Assembly: GCA_037974665.1 (NCBI GenBank)
Contig: CM075775.1
Coordinates: forward strand, 67,984,622-68,048,621
From: Ehretia macrophylla
Lineage: Eukaryota > Streptophyta > Magnoliopsida > Boraginales > Ehretiaceae
DNA: 64,000 nt
Reading direction: 5' to 3'
Shown: positions 1 through 11,080 of the stretch, piece by piece
How positions within the stretch are numbered: the stretch's first letter is position 1
Layout: every line of letters starts with the position of its first letter
Position numbers and translations under genes: made by a program
The notes under the pieces: model-generated
The model's input: the letters and a program-made list of their open reading frames with translations, nothing else
The model's database searches: none
Told to the model about the DNA's origin: nothing

Positions 1-2
1 CA

Positions 3-638
3 GCCGGTAGAGGCAAGACTCCAGTTCCTAGGGTCCAGGCTCGAGCCTATGCTATCGAGTGCGAGGAGATTCCAGATGAGACCGCTGTTGTTGAAGGTAC
101 ATTCTTCATACTGAATCAACCTATTAAGGTGTTAATTAATCCGGGTGCTACTCATTCATTTATTAATCCCTTATGTGTGGAGCGTGTAAAATTGAAAGTT
201 GTATGTTTGCCATATGAAGTAGAAGTTGGTACTCCAATGGGTTCTAAACTTGTAACTAGTTCAGCTTGTAAAGCATGTAAAATCCAAATTAAGGATAGGG
301 AATTCTCAACCAATCTTATTGTATTACCTTTTCGAGACTATGAGGTCATTTTAGGGATGGACTGGCTGGCAAAACATCATGTCCAACTGGATTGCCGGGC
401 AAAGATTATAACGTTCTGGGTACCTGATCAACCAATACTGGAAATTTTGGGTCGAAGAGATTTCACCGGGAGTTCCATCATTTCATCTACAAAAGCAGTG
501 AAGTCCTTGAGGAAAGGGTGCAGTGGATACTTGGCTTACCTTATCAACAAGCCGTCGGATAAAGCTAAATTGGAGGAGATGCCTGTGATAAAAGACTATG
601 CAGATGTGTTCCATAAGAATTACCCAGTTTACCCCTGA
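3..638 (+). pseudogene. Ty3 polyprotein fragment: retropepsin-like protease
   Basis: The frame is open from base 3; the first ATG or GTG is not a true start because this is the middle of a gag-pol polyprotein. The segment matches the plant Ty3 protease region: a beta-strand-rich domain followed by an ILGMDWL motif. The active-site triplet, normally Asp-Ser-Gly in a DSGATHSF context, reads Asn-Pro-Gly here (near base 135), so the catalytic aspartate is lost. The frame ends at a stop at 636-638 because of a frameshift. The continuing homology (LNREIEFV...) is in another frame from base 635. This is a dead remnant of the mobile element. Confidence 0.85.
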
Positions 639-1462
639 ATCGGGAGATCGAGTTTGTTATAGAGTTGCTGCCTAGCGCCCAACCGATATCTAAAGCTCCC
701 TATCGTATGGCACCGGCCGAGCTACAAGAATTGAAAGACCAATTGCAAGGATTGCTGAAGAAGGGGTTTGTTCAACCGAGTTCTTCACCGTGGGGTGCGC
801 CAGTTCTTTTCGTAAAGAAGAAAGACGGAACGTTGAGGCTATGCATTGACTACCGAGGATTGAACCAAGTGACTGTCAAGAATAAATACCCACTTCCCCT
901 GATTGACGAGTTATTTGATCAACTGCAAGGAGCCAAAGTGTATTCGAAACTCGACTTGAGGCAAGGATATTATCAGTTGCGGATCAAGAAGGAAGATGTG
1001 CCTAAAACGGCTTTCAGGACGAGATATGGGCATTATGAATATGTGGTGATGCCTTTTGGACTAATTAATGCCCCTGCAGCTTTTATGGATTTGATGCATA
1101 GGGTGTTTCAACCCTACTTGGACCAGTTTGTGGTGATCTTCATTGATGATATTTTGGTATACTCAAAATCGGAAGAGGAGCATGAGCAACATCTGCAGTT
1201 GGTACTGCAGAAACTTCGAGAGCACCAATTGTATGCAAAGTTTAGCAAGTGTGAATTTTGGTTGCAGCAGATTGCATTTTTGGGGCATATCATATCCCAA
1301 GAGGGAATAGCGGTAGATCCAGCAAAGATCGATGCAGTGATGTCTTGGAAGAAGCCAGAAAATGTTACGGAGGTTCGGAGTTTTCTTGGTCTAGCCGGCT
1401 ATTATCGGAGGTTTGTGAAGGATTTCTCTAAGATTGCAGGACCACTTACAAAGCTCACTTAA
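635..1462 (+). pseudogene. Ty3 polyprotein fragment: reverse transcriptase
   Basis: This continues the polyprotein after the frameshift near 632-636. It carries the plant Ty3 reverse transcriptase blocks in order: [11 protein letters not shown], the [10 protein letters not shown] block with the first catalytic Asp, [12 protein letters not shown], and FIDDILVYS (the F-x-D-D form of the catalytic box). It then runs into the connection domain ([12 protein letters not shown]). The reverse transcriptase catalytic residues appear intact. A TAA at 1460-1462 interrupts the frame, and homology resumes in the same frame directly after it, so this is a nonsense mutation and not a natural end. Confidence 0.9.
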
Positions 1463-2620
1463 AAGAAAACCAAGTTCGTGTGGGATGATAAGTGTGAGAG
1501 CAGCTTTCAAGAATTGAAGAAAAGATTGACTACCGCACCAGTTCTTGCATTGCCTGAAGGGAGTCAAGGTTTTGTAATCTATAGCGATGCTTCGAAAGAA
1601 GGACTGGGATGTGTATTGATGCAAAATGGAAGAGTGATTGCATATGCTTCTAGGAAACCAAAGCCGTATGAGATGAATTACCCGACACATGATTTGGAGT
1701 TAGCGGCTATTGTGTTTGCACTCAAGAAATGGAGGCATTATCTGTGGGGTAACAAGTTTGAAGTATTTACTGATCATAAGAGCTTGAAATACTTGTTCTC
1801 TCAAAAGGAGTTGAATATGAGGCAAAGGCGGTGGATGGAGCTTTTGGATGATTATAACTGCTCAATCAATTATGTGCCCGATAAAGCGAATGTAGTTGTA
1901 GATGCCTTAAGCAGAAAAGCAAGCATGGCAAAACTGGAAGTCAAGATGCAGGAGTTGTTGGAGGAAGCGTTTCTGTGGAAACCACAATTGACTCAGAAGG
2001 GATTACTTTTTGCCACTACCCAAGTTCAATCGACGTTGTTGTCTGAGTTGCGAGAGGCTCAACAGAAGGACCAACAATTTCAGAAGATTAAAGAAAGCAA
2101 TGCAGATTTCAAGTTTCATGATGATGGTGTTTGGAGGTTTAGGAGCCGGGTTTGTGTTCCCACTGAGGCAAAGGTGAAAAATAAGATTCTTGATGAAGCG
2201 CATAATTCAAGATATACTATTCACCCCGGCGGAACAAAGATGTATCGGGATTTGAAGCAACACTACTGGTGGAATAACATGAAAAGAGAAATTGCAGAGT
2301 TTGTAGCACGGTCTTTGACTTGCCAAAGAGTCAAAGCAGAACATCAACGACCAGCAGGTTTACTTCAGCCGTTGGAGATTCCTCAATGGAAATGGGAACA
2401 TATAACTATGAATTTTGTTATGGACTTGCCCAGATCACAAAAGGGTTGTGACGCCGTTTGGGTTATAGTGGATAGATTGACTAAGTCGGCGCATTTCTTA
2501 CCGATGAACAAAGAGGATAGTCCTGAGAAACTGGGAGATATGTATGTGGCGGAGATTGTAAGATTGCACGGGATGCCTGTGAGTATTGTATCGGATAGGG
2601 ATCCTCGTTTTACTTCCTGA
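1463..2620 (+). pseudogene. Ty3 polyprotein fragment: RNase H and integrase N-terminal/core
   Basis: Same frame as the reverse transcriptase segment. RNase H is recognisable by YSDAS, the HDLELAA helix, TDHKSL and a DALSR motif, so its acidic residues are kept. Integrase follows: an HHCC zinc region in which the first cysteine of the usual C-x-x-C pair reads Ser (ARSLTCQ), then the core. The first core catalytic Asp, usual in a TMDFV context, reads Asn (TMNFV). The second Asp (SDRDPRF) is present. A TGA at 2618-2620 cuts the frame inside the core; the conserved sequence continues immediately downstream. Both the lost catalytic Asp and the stop make this integrase non-functional. Confidence 0.88.
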
Positions 2621-2767
2621 TTTTGGAAGAGATTGCAAGAAGCTTTTGGGACGAAATTGAATTTTAGCACGGCTTATCACCCTCAAACGGATGGTCAATC
2701 GGAGAGAACTATTCAGATTTTTGAGGATATGCTGAGGGCATGTGTGTTAGACTTCGGGAAAGGCTAG
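2621..2767 (+). pseudogene. Ty3 polyprotein fragment: integrase core end
   Basis: Continuation of the integrase core in the same frame after the TGA. It shows the [13 protein letters not shown] block, which contains the catalytic Glu of the DDE triad. It ends at a TAG at 2765-2767 where the family normally has a Trp codon. A frameshift follows within about 15 bases, because the next conserved block is in a different frame from 2781. Confidence 0.82.
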
Positions 2768-2780
2768 GAGAGATCTATCT

Positions 2781-3533
2781 CTAGCGGAGTTCGCCTACAA
2801 CAATAGTTATCAGGCCACGATCGGGATGGCCCCTTTTGAGGCACTGTATGGACATAAGTGTCGATCCCCAATCTATTGGGATGAAGTAGGTGAGACGAAG
2901 ACTTTTGACCCGACCCTTTTACCTGAACTGATGAAGACTGTTGATAACATCCACCTCATCCGGAAACAGATGCTTACCGCCCAGAGTAGGCAGAAAAGTT
3001 ATGCAGACCAACGGAGACGGAGTCTCGAGTTTGAGGTTGGCGACAAGGTGTTCTTGAAGATATCACCCCGGAAGGGACTGATTAAGCATGGCAAGGGTGG
3101 AAAATTGAGCTCGAGATTTGTAGGACCATTTGAGATAGTTGAGAAGGTTGGCAAGTTGGCGTATCGCCTAGCACTACCCCAGAACCTCTCCAATGTTCAT
3201 GACGTCTTTCATGTTTCGATGCTGCGGAAGTATCATCCTGACCCGTCGCATATCTTGGAGCCAGAGCCGTTGCAGCTTCGGGAGAACTTGTTCTACGAGG
3301 AGAAGCCTATTCGGATCCTAGACCAGCAGGATCGGAAGTTGCGCAACAGAACTATACCTATGGTGAAAGTGTTGTGGGATCATCATGGAGTCGAAGAAGC
3401 AACGTGGGAAAGGCGAGACCAGATGGAGCAGCAGCATCTAGCATTGTTTCAAGGTAATATTGAATTTCGGGACGAAATTCTTTTAAGGAGGGGAGGATGT
3501 GAGGCCCGACCCCGATTTGCGTACGAAACCTAG
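2781..3533 (+). pseudogene. Ty3 polyprotein fragment: integrase C-terminus with chromodomain
   Basis: After the second frameshift the frame stays open to 3533. It begins with the LAEFAYNNSY block and MAPFEALYG, then a GPF-type integrase C-terminal domain (SSRFVGPFEIVEKVG) and the VHDVFHVSMLRKY block. A chromodomain-like module follows (VKVLWDHHGVEEATWE). In family members this chromodomain steers integration to heterochromatin. The frame runs through the polypurine tract and 36 bases into the LTR, as is common in this lineage. The segment itself looks undamaged but has no intact upstream partner. Confidence 0.85.
3481..3497 (+). other. Polypurine tract of the Ty3 element
   Basis: A 17-base tract, TTTTAAGGAGGGGAGGA, lies directly before the LTR's first TG. 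It is the expected primer site for plus-strand DNA synthesis. The same tract with the same spacing precedes the related LTR at 46278. Confidence 0.85.
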
Positions 3534-4288
3534 CTTCGTGTGTCCTAACCTAGATTTACGTGCCATGACCTAGGTTTAAGAATTGTGTTCATTTTATGTG
3601 CCATGCATTGAATTACGTGCATTCATTTAGGGTTGCGTGCAATTACTTGAAAAACGTGCGTTCGTCTCGTAGTTCGTGTCCTACCTCGTAGTGCGTGCCT
3701 AGACCTAGGAAAGCGTGCCTTCGCGCTAATCAAGAAAGCATCTTTCACAAAGCACTAGACTATTAAACAATCCTACAAAGTCCACTATCAATATAATAAT
3801 CTTAAACCAATTCACTAGAAGACAAAAATTTACTAAAAACAAAACATTCCTTATTCTTTATTCTCACCCAAAACCAATGCACCTCAAATTTCACCCTTAT
3901 TATAATCTAAAATGCATTAAATAGAATCTGAATTTTCAGCAATTGCAAGCCCTTGGCCGACCACACCATGTTCTTGAGAGAAAAATTTGAGCAACATAAT
4001 TTATTCATGCATGCTTGAGACAAATCTTCACATTGTCATACCTTTTATTTACATCAAAGCCACACTTTGCTAAACACTAAGCCACCATCTCGGCTACATC
4101 ACCATTCTCAACTAACAATTCAAACATCACACTAAAGACAACACAAAAAATCAGAATTTGCAAAGCAATAGCCGACCAAGTGCTCAAAACATTCACTTCT
4201 CTTTTATTTCTCTTTCTTTCTCTTAATTCCCTCTCACTTCTCTCTTTCTCTCGGCCCTAGCTGCACATTGCTACCTCCATAGCTTCTT

Positions 4289-6569
4289 TGTAATACCTGA
4301 GCCCGGAATGTGAATTTTCTTTGTTTATTATTTTGAAAATTATATTTCCTTAAATTCTTTGTGAATTAATTGTTACATTCTCGCCGACGCAACGTGCATA
4401 GCATTTAAGGAGCGATAGCTAGATAACGATTTCTAGTCCTCAGCAAATAGTGAAACTAGTATTTAGATGACTTAAATTGTATATTTTAAATGTTGCTAGC
4501 TTTAATTGATCTTACCTTAGCTGAAACGGCTTTAAAACGCTCAAAATAGGGGCCTTTGACCAAGTTTTTTTAAGTTGTTGACCTTGACCTTTGACCTTTG
4601 ACCTTTTGTTACTTAATTAAGCAATTAACTAAGCAAAATAAGAAGAAAAACAGCAGCAAACAGTCAGTGCAGGCCGAGAGCTTTAGAGAGGAAAAAAAAA
4701 AACCTTTCAACTTCCAATCGATCAATCTTCGCGAGAGCTCGTGCGGGGTGGTTTCCAAGGCAACCAACGTTGTTTTCCTAGCGACTAGGAGTACCTAAGG
4801 TGAGGGAAGCATGTTATTTGCGCATTTATACGTTGTGTTTGTTAACTTTGTCAATTTTTAGATTTATCCGTAGATCGTTATTTAAAGCGATTTGATGCTT
4901 CTAGAATGTTCCTTAGCATTTGTAGAACATGTATTTATAGCTTTGTAACATTTTCTGCGGTTAAATGTTGTGATTGCAACTTGAATTGTGAAATGAATAG
5001 TGTTTTGTGAATAGTAAAACCTTGAAACGTTGAAGTCGCGCTGTTATGCTTTCCGTTGATGTAGAAACGTGCTAGGTATGCTAGAATGCTAAAATGTGTG
5101 GTTTGTTTGGGTTGCGTAGAGGAAAAAACGAGAATTAAGCCTTTGGGAAAGTCGGGGTCGTTTAGGTCGACTTTGGCATTTTCTCATTTTGCGTGTTGGC
5201 ATTGCTTCGGGAAGCCATGGAAGCACTTTTGGTGCGATTATGGCGTTGGTTGGGTGTTTGGTTGATATAGTTGTAGTTCAAACGAGAAAGGGGGAAATCG
5301 GGGCTTTGCGCGAGTTCTAGGGTAAAGTAAGGTTTCGGGGTCTTTAGACGTGCCTTATGGTGACCTAGGAGAGTTGGCAAAGTCGGTTTCCAGAACCCGT
5401 GGCTCGTTTGGAAATGGTAGTGCTTTGATAGTTGGGGCCGATTTGTGTTTTTGTGTGTTTTCTTGTCTTTATGCTTATAGAATGCTTAGAATTACTTGAA
5501 TTACTTGTTTGAGTTGTTTTGGATTGAATTGCTTATCAAATTGCTGCTATTGCGTGCGAGAGTAACCTACTTTGTTATTCTCCCACGTGTGGTTTTATCG
5601 CTTGTTTATCGTCTTGTATCGAGTCTTGCATTGCATAGTGTCTCGCGCGTGAGTGATGGGCCTCTCTGGGTAGCCTTGGGTTGCCAGTGTTGGTTGCTCT
5701 AGCTCCGCTGCTATTCCCTTTCTCGCTTGGGTTGCCTCCCAGGGGGATTTGGGTTGTAGGTTGATGGATACTTCCGGGGTATTCCAAACTGGTGTTATAA
5801 GGTGGTTTGGGCCGGCGCGTCGTCATCGAATTCGTGGTTGAAAGTTGTTCGTGAAAAGAGTATCGTATCCTTTGAATGAGTGTTTGCAGCTTTAAATACT
5901 TGCCTTGCTTTATTGTTGGCTTTGGTTGTATCTTTATATGATTTGTATGTATTGCTTGGCTAATTGCATTGCATACTCCTCTCATCTCCGTCCTTGAGAC
6001 CAATTGCCCTCGCTAAGCAATAGTTTTTGCTCATTCCTCTCTATACTATGTTTTTACAGGAGTAGTTGAGGCAGACCCTCTCGAGGTAATTGAGGAGGAG
6101 GAGCAGGTGGAGGCGTTTCCGTGATAGCACTTCTCTGCTTTGCTGGTGGTTGGTTACCAGTTTTGTGCAAACCTTGTTTGTTATGTATATTGCGTGAAGG
6201 ACGCTTAATTTTGAGGCTTGTAGCCTTGTATATATTTTCTAGTTGAGACCTTTAATGGTCTTATGTTGTAATGGATTAAAGTTGTAATGTTGTAACTTGT
6301 ACCCTGATGACTAGTGAAGAAATGCATGCTAATGGCTAATGGTTTAGTGGCATAAGTACTTGTGTAGTATGCATGGCATTTTTGGTTTGGAAAGTTGGAT
6401 AATAAGAAATGTATGTTTTATAGAAAGTTGGCTTGTTTTGATTATTTTATAGCTTTCGCAAGTATTATATTGTTTTTAGGGTTTTCGGATCGTCCGCGCT
6501 ACAGAGGAGACTCCGTCTGTGTGTCGGGTCCGGGATTGGCCTTTTGCGGGGTCGGGTCGGGGCGTGACA
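4289..6569 (+). mobile_element. Nested solo LTR of a related LTR family
   Basis: A 2281-bp TG...CA segment (TGTAATACCTGAG to GGGGCGTGACA) sits inside the Ty3 LTR. The flanks are TTCTT (4284-4288) and TTCTC (6570-6574), an imperfect 5-bp target duplication. There is no internal region, as expected after recombination between two LTRs. Segments at about 5210-5420 and 5630-5830 are clearly homologous to the LTRs at 19717 and 24259, so it is a relative of that non-autonomous family. It carries its own version of the stem-loop/CAG module at 6016-6261. Open frames here are not gene-like. Confidence 0.85.
6016..6261 (+). promoter_or_regulatory. LTR module: stem-loop, CAG|G site, acidic frame, second stem-loop (solo LTR)
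   Basis: After CCTCGCT comes a stem AGCAA (6016-6020) pairing with TTGCT (6027-6031). A pyrimidine-rich stretch then ends in ACAG at 6056-6059, which looks like a splice acceptor. Reading from 6062 (phase 2 after the CAG) gives 20 codons rich in Glu and Asp with a TGA at 6122-6124. A second stem, AGACC (6246-6250) with GGTCT (6257-6261), precedes TGTAA-type sequences. The same layout occurs in three other LTR families in this window. The function is unknown; RNA processing or 3'-end formation is my inference. Confidence 0.5.
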
Positions 6570-8617
6570 TTCTCTCCCTCACAACATAGAAAATCAAGTC
6601 AAGTAGCCATCAAGAAAGTCGAAGCAAGCTAGCTAGAGTTCAAAAATCCTCATGCATGTGCATTGAAGCTCCATTTTCGGCCTAGGTGAGTTACTAAGCT
6701 TCCATTTCTTTTCTTCAAGTCCTAACTACATGCATGCACTAAGAGTTTGATCACTAAGCTAGGAAAAATAGAGAAAAGCTGGTTGGGTTGTCACCTAAGC
6801 AAGGAGAAGGAGAAGGTTGTGCATCAACAAAGGTTTTGAGCATTTTTGTGGTTGATTGCTAAGGTGAGGGTTAAAACCTTTTGAAAACTCTTCAAAATTT
6901 CACATGCATGCTCATGAATGTGTGTATTTTCTTCTGTACTTGAGATATATGGTCGTTCATAAGCTTAAACAACCATGCATGGCAAGATCTTGGCTTGAAA
7001 ATGATGCTAGGTGAAGTCGAAATTGTTGACAGCTCTCTGACCAGTCTGTTCGAGGTAAGTTTGGCTAAGCAAATGAAGTTGAAAATGCTTGAAAATTAGT
7101 AGGTGACTATTTTGGACAGTTTTGAAATTTTTTACCAGAAATAGGCCGAAGGTAATTTTGACTCTAAGGTCCTCAAAATGGCAAATCTTTAAAATGTGAC
7201 CAAATCTGGAAATCTTGAAAAATGAAGCAGGTTTTGGCAGATGCACTGACCTTGTGCAACGAACCATATTTGACTTAGCAACTGATGTCCAAAATACATG
7301 AAATTTGTTGTGCTGCTAGATTTTTCAGTTCTGGACAATTTTTTCAGAAATGTACCAAAGCTAAAACTGACCCTAAGGACCTCAAAAACGTAAATTTCTG
7401 AAAAGTTTGCAAATCTGCACAGTTTTGTGCTACCTCACTGTTTCGGCTATAACTAATGATTTTGAACTCCAATTGATGCAAGGCTTGTTTCTGATTTTAG
7501 TTAACTTCTTAAGCTTTAATTTGACATCTTATTCACTGAATTTGGAGATTGTTTGATTTTCCTATTGATTGTGGGAAAACAGCCTATTGCAGTAAAGGTT
7601 TCATTTAGCTACGTGCTTGGAAAAATTGTTGTAACCTCTCTTGTGGTTCTAATTGTGTGGAAATATGGTGTTGGGATGTTATGAGGACTGTTTTGAGTAC
7701 TTGAGGATGCTTGAATTGAATGATGCATGAATTGAGAATGATTTTGAGTTGACTTAGGGTTTTAATCACACAATTAAGCATGAAATGGAAACCCTAATGA
7801 CTAGGTAGTTTTGCTAAGTGTTGATCTTTTGGTTATTGTGTGGAAATTATATGCTTAGTGGGCTGCCCGTAAATGTTTTATAATTTCAAATGTGAATTTG
7901 ACCATGGCATGTTGTCAAATAAGCTTTTCTTCCTACCGAACCCATGTTAATTTCACTGCATGTTGAATAATCTTATCACTTGATTACGTGGGCTTCTTAA
8001 TGAGTTATATCTCCTGTTTTACATGTGTTACATGGCTGCCCGTTTAATTTTCATATAACTCTATATGCCTTTCAAGTGAAATTTCCTGTCTTATCGTGTC
8101 CTGCTTGTTTGCCTGTCAATGTGTAATCTTATGACTGTCCGGAGGCAACCTACTTTGTTGTCCTCCTACTGTGATATATTACCTGTCATGAATGTGCATT
8201 GCATACAAGGTTGCAACCTTTCCTGTTGGCATGGTAGCGATCACGCACACCGGGCGGCGTCAGGCTTGCCGGTGCTCCCGTGACTACCATAGTCCCATTC
8301 CCTCTCTCGCTTGGGGGCTAGACTTCCTCGGAGAGTTGGGTCATAGGATTTTGGGGTACATCCGGAGTACACCCACCTGGCGTGTTTGGGGGATGATTTG
8401 AAGTCGGGCGCAACAACTGATCTGAGAGCAAAAGCTCACTGTATCCTTTTTAATATGTGTATAAGTACTCTCGCTTGGTTCCTAGAGAACCTCGGGGAGG
8501 AAAGACCGGTATTCCTATTTCTGTACTTGTATTTCTGTTGAATTCATGTTTGAGAAAGGGATTTTCATAAGTTTAACTAGAAAATGAGTTTCAAAACTTA
8601 TTTCTCGTTCCCTCGCT

Positions 8618-8838
8618 GAGTTCATAAGGACTCACCCTCTTTTATCATCTCAGGTGAAGAAGAACAGGTACAGGAACCCGAGGACAATGTACCTAATGAT
8701 GAACCCCTGGAGTGATTGCCTGTCATTGTTGTTTTGCTTGAACGTGACTACTTGTGTACTTTGTGCTGCTTGAAGACCATTTATTTTATGTTGCTTGTTG
8801 TTGCTAATGTAAAAGACCCCCGTTGTAATTTGGGGTCT
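8618..8838 (+). promoter_or_regulatory. LTR module: stem-loop, CAG|G site, acidic frame, second stem-loop (Ty3 LTR, copy 1)
   Basis: GAGTTC (8618-8623) can pair with GGACTC (8628-8633) around an ATAA loop, one pair being G-U. TCTCAG ends at 8653. In phase 2 after the CAG, codons from 8656 give 19 residues, mostly Glu, Asp, Pro and Asn, with TGA at 8713-8715. A second perfect 7-bp stem, AGACCCC (8814-8820) with GGGGTCT (8832-8838), has a loop containing TTGTAAT. A polyadenylation or splicing role is inferred from position only. Confidence 0.5.
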
Positions 8839-9613
8839 AATTTTGGCTTGTACTTATATTAAGTAGACTGATGCTAGACATAACACTACTGTGATCATTT
8901 GCTTTTATCCCTGATAGTATCTATCTTAGGTTATGACGCTTTAGTTAAGATCTAAGTAAATGAACTTATCCAATCTTAACAGGTACTTGCTATTGAGCTA
9001 AGATCAACAGGTATATTGTAACGAGGAAAAATAAACAACGAGACATAGTATCATGCTAGGCTATAAACCAAACGGGACGTCGAAATAACCAATAGGCAAT
9101 CTAATCGATGGTAAATTAGTAATCTTAGTTGGAAATGAATTTGAGACGGTAAACTTTGAGGCGTTTAGAGAATTAGGTTGAACCAAATGGCCAATTACAG
9201 CCGTTATGCTGCCGGTTTTCCGGAAGAACTTTGGAGTTTAGACTAAATCATTAGGTGTTAATCTTCGTAAACAGCTAAGTACATGATATTACTTGAATGT
9301 TAGTTCACACCCTAGTCTAACCTTATAGGCGGGGTTGGGGCGTGACACACAACGAGCAAGCTCGCTGCCCCCGTCGTAGAGTTCTCAAAGAGCTTTGCAA
9401 TGGTATGCTGTGCGATGCGTAACTCCTTACGGATCAAAAGTTATGGGCACCAGAGCGACGGAGACCTGGTCACAAACCTACGCCCTCGGTTTGCGGGCCC
9501 GGCCTCTACGTGAAGCGAAGTTGTGTTGCCCAATGTTCCGTGGCATTCGGTAATAGAGATTTGGTGGATAAAGTATCTTGGCAACCCTAACCAGGCAAAA
9601 AAAATTGAAAAGG

Positions 9614-9731
9614 GGGTGCGACACGAGGACTTCACAGAGGGTCATCCATCCTAGTACTACTCTCATCCAAGCACGCTTAACTTCGGAGTTCTGATGAGAT
9701 CCAGTGCATTAGTGCTGGTATGATCGCATCC
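9614..9731 (-). rRNA. 5S rRNA gene, unit 1 (diverged)
   Basis: Full-length 118 nt. Nine differences from the window consensus, most of them C/T or G/A transitions, with two in Box C and one in the intermediate element. The last bases at the transcription start read GGATGC rather than GGGTGC. It is an edge copy next to the retrotransposon and probably silent. Confidence 0.8.
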
Positions 9732-10289
9732 ATCATGTTGAGGGCACAATTCCTATATGTGTTAACGGTTCACAGTGCCAGCCTTGAGAGATGGCCCATT
9801 CAAAAGGCCCAATGGGCTTAACGACAACCCATCTACTTCAACAAAGCAGCATCCTCGCAAGACGTGATATCAACACATTGTAGGGTCCTCTGATATCCCG
9901 CGAGTCAGGTCGTCGTCCTTTTAACAGCTCACGACGTACGATCCGGGACGGAAAAACATAGCCAAAGAAGAAAAGTGGCCTGAAATTGATGAAAACGTTC
10001 GATTTTGGGCTCCAAAAAGGGCACAGCGAGCAAGCTAGCTGCATCTATCATAGAGCTCTCAGAGAGCCTTGCAACGGTATGCTGTGCGCTGCGTAACTCC
10101 TTACGGATCAAAAGTTATGGGCACCGGAGCGATGAAAACCTGGTCACAAACCCTAGACCCTCGGTTTGCGGGCCCGACCTCTACGTGAAGCGAAGTTGTC
10201 TTGCCCAATGTTCCGTGGGATTCGGTAATAGAGATTTGGTGGATAAAGTATCTTGACAACCCTAACCAGGGCAAAAAAAATTGAAAAGG

Positions 10290-10407
10290 GTGTGCAACAC
10301 GAGGACTTCCCAAGGGGTCACCCATCCAAGTACGACTCTCGCCCAAGCACGCTTAACTTCGGAGTTCTGATGGGATCCGGTGCATTAGTGCTGGTATGAT
10401 CGCACCC
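10290..10407 (-). rRNA. 5S rRNA gene, unit 2
   Basis: 118 nt with about four differences from consensus: one at the 3' terminal stem, one in Box C and two in the CTAGTACTACT segment. Box A is unchanged. Confidence 0.88.
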
Positions 10408-10962
10408 GTGATATTGAGGGCACAATTCCTATATGTGTTAACGGTTCACAGTGCCAGCCTAGAAAGATGGCCCATTCAAAAGGCCCAATGGGCTTAACGA
10501 CAACCCATCCGCTTCAACAACGTAGCATCCTCGCAAGACGTGATATCGACACGTTGTAGGGCCCTCTGATGTCCCGCGAGTCAGGTTGTCGTCCTTTTAA
10601 CATCTCACGACGTACGATCCAGGACGGAAAAACAGAGCAAAGGAAGAAAAGTGGCCTGAAACTGTTTAAAATATTCGATTTTGTGCTCCAAAAACGGGCA
10701 CACCGACCTCGCTGCCCCCGTCATAGAGCTCTCAGAGAGCTTTGCAACTATATGCTATGCGCTGCGCAACTCCTTACGGATAAAAAGTTATGGGCACCGG
10801 AGCGACAAAGACCTGGTCACAAACCCTATGCCCTCGGTTTGCGGGCTCAGCCTCTACGTGAAGCGAAGTTGTCTTGCCCAATGTTCCGTGGGATTCGGTA
10901 ATAGAGATTTGGTGGATAAAGTATCTTGGCAACCATAACCAGGGCCAAAAAAATTGAAAAGG

Positions 10963-11080
10963 GGGTGCAACACGAGGACTTCCCAGGGGGTCACCTATCC
11001 TAGTACTACTCTCGCCCAAGCACTCTTAGCTTCGGAGTTCTAATGGGATTCAGTGCATTAGTGCTGGTATGATCGCACCC
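10963..11080 (-). rRNA. 5S rRNA gene, unit 3
   Basis: 118 nt with six differences, including two inside Box A (CACTCTTAGCTT on the + strand), which would be expected to weaken polymerase III initiation. Confidence 0.85.

Larger units (their letters stand above)
1..9347 (+). mobile_element. Decayed Ty3-type chromovirus (Tekay/Del-like), 3' part with 3' LTR
   Basis: The window opens inside the internal region of a Ty3/gypsy LTR retrotransposon. Protease, reverse transcriptase, RNase H, integrase and a C-terminal chromodomain follow in that order, then a purine-rich tract and a long LTR. The order and the chromodomain place it among chromoviruses; the long LTR and the polyprotein running to the LTR edge resemble the Tekay/Del group (inference). 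Coding is broken by at least two frameshifts and three nonsense codons. The 3' LTR contains a nested solo LTR. Its right end (terminal CA at 9347) abuts 5S spacer sequence; the left end, gag, 5' LTR and target duplication lie outside the window. Confidence 0.9.
3498..9347 (+). repeat. 3' LTR of the Ty3 element, interrupted by a nested solo LTR
   Basis: The LTR starts TGTGAGGCCCGAC and ends GGGGCGTGACA. Removing the nested insertion (4289-6569) leaves 3498-4288 plus 6570-9347, about 3.57 kb, close to the 3586 bp of the homologous LTR at 46278-49863. No gene is present. It holds a degenerate internal duplication (about 7111-7210 against 7330-7430, offset about 219 bp), a GC-rich module at about 8190-8400 shared with other LTR families, and the stem-loop/CAG module at 8618-8838. 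A 69-codon open frame at 8192-8401 lies in the GC-rich module and is not convincing as a gene. Confidence 0.88.

Noticed and set aside
8192-8401. 69-codon LTR frame conserved between two Ty3 LTR copies (8192-8401 and 48696-48905)
   Set aside because: Similarity is equally visible at the DNA level and in families where the frame is not kept, so it is better explained as a shared non-coding LTR module.
10101-10346. Recurrent 81-codon minus-strand frames (MGES...ITFDP type) spanning 5S genes and spacers in dozens of units
   Set aside because: They start inside the 5S gene and run through the polymerase III terminator. They recur only because the DNA repeats; some copies are broken, and no protein family is recognisable.
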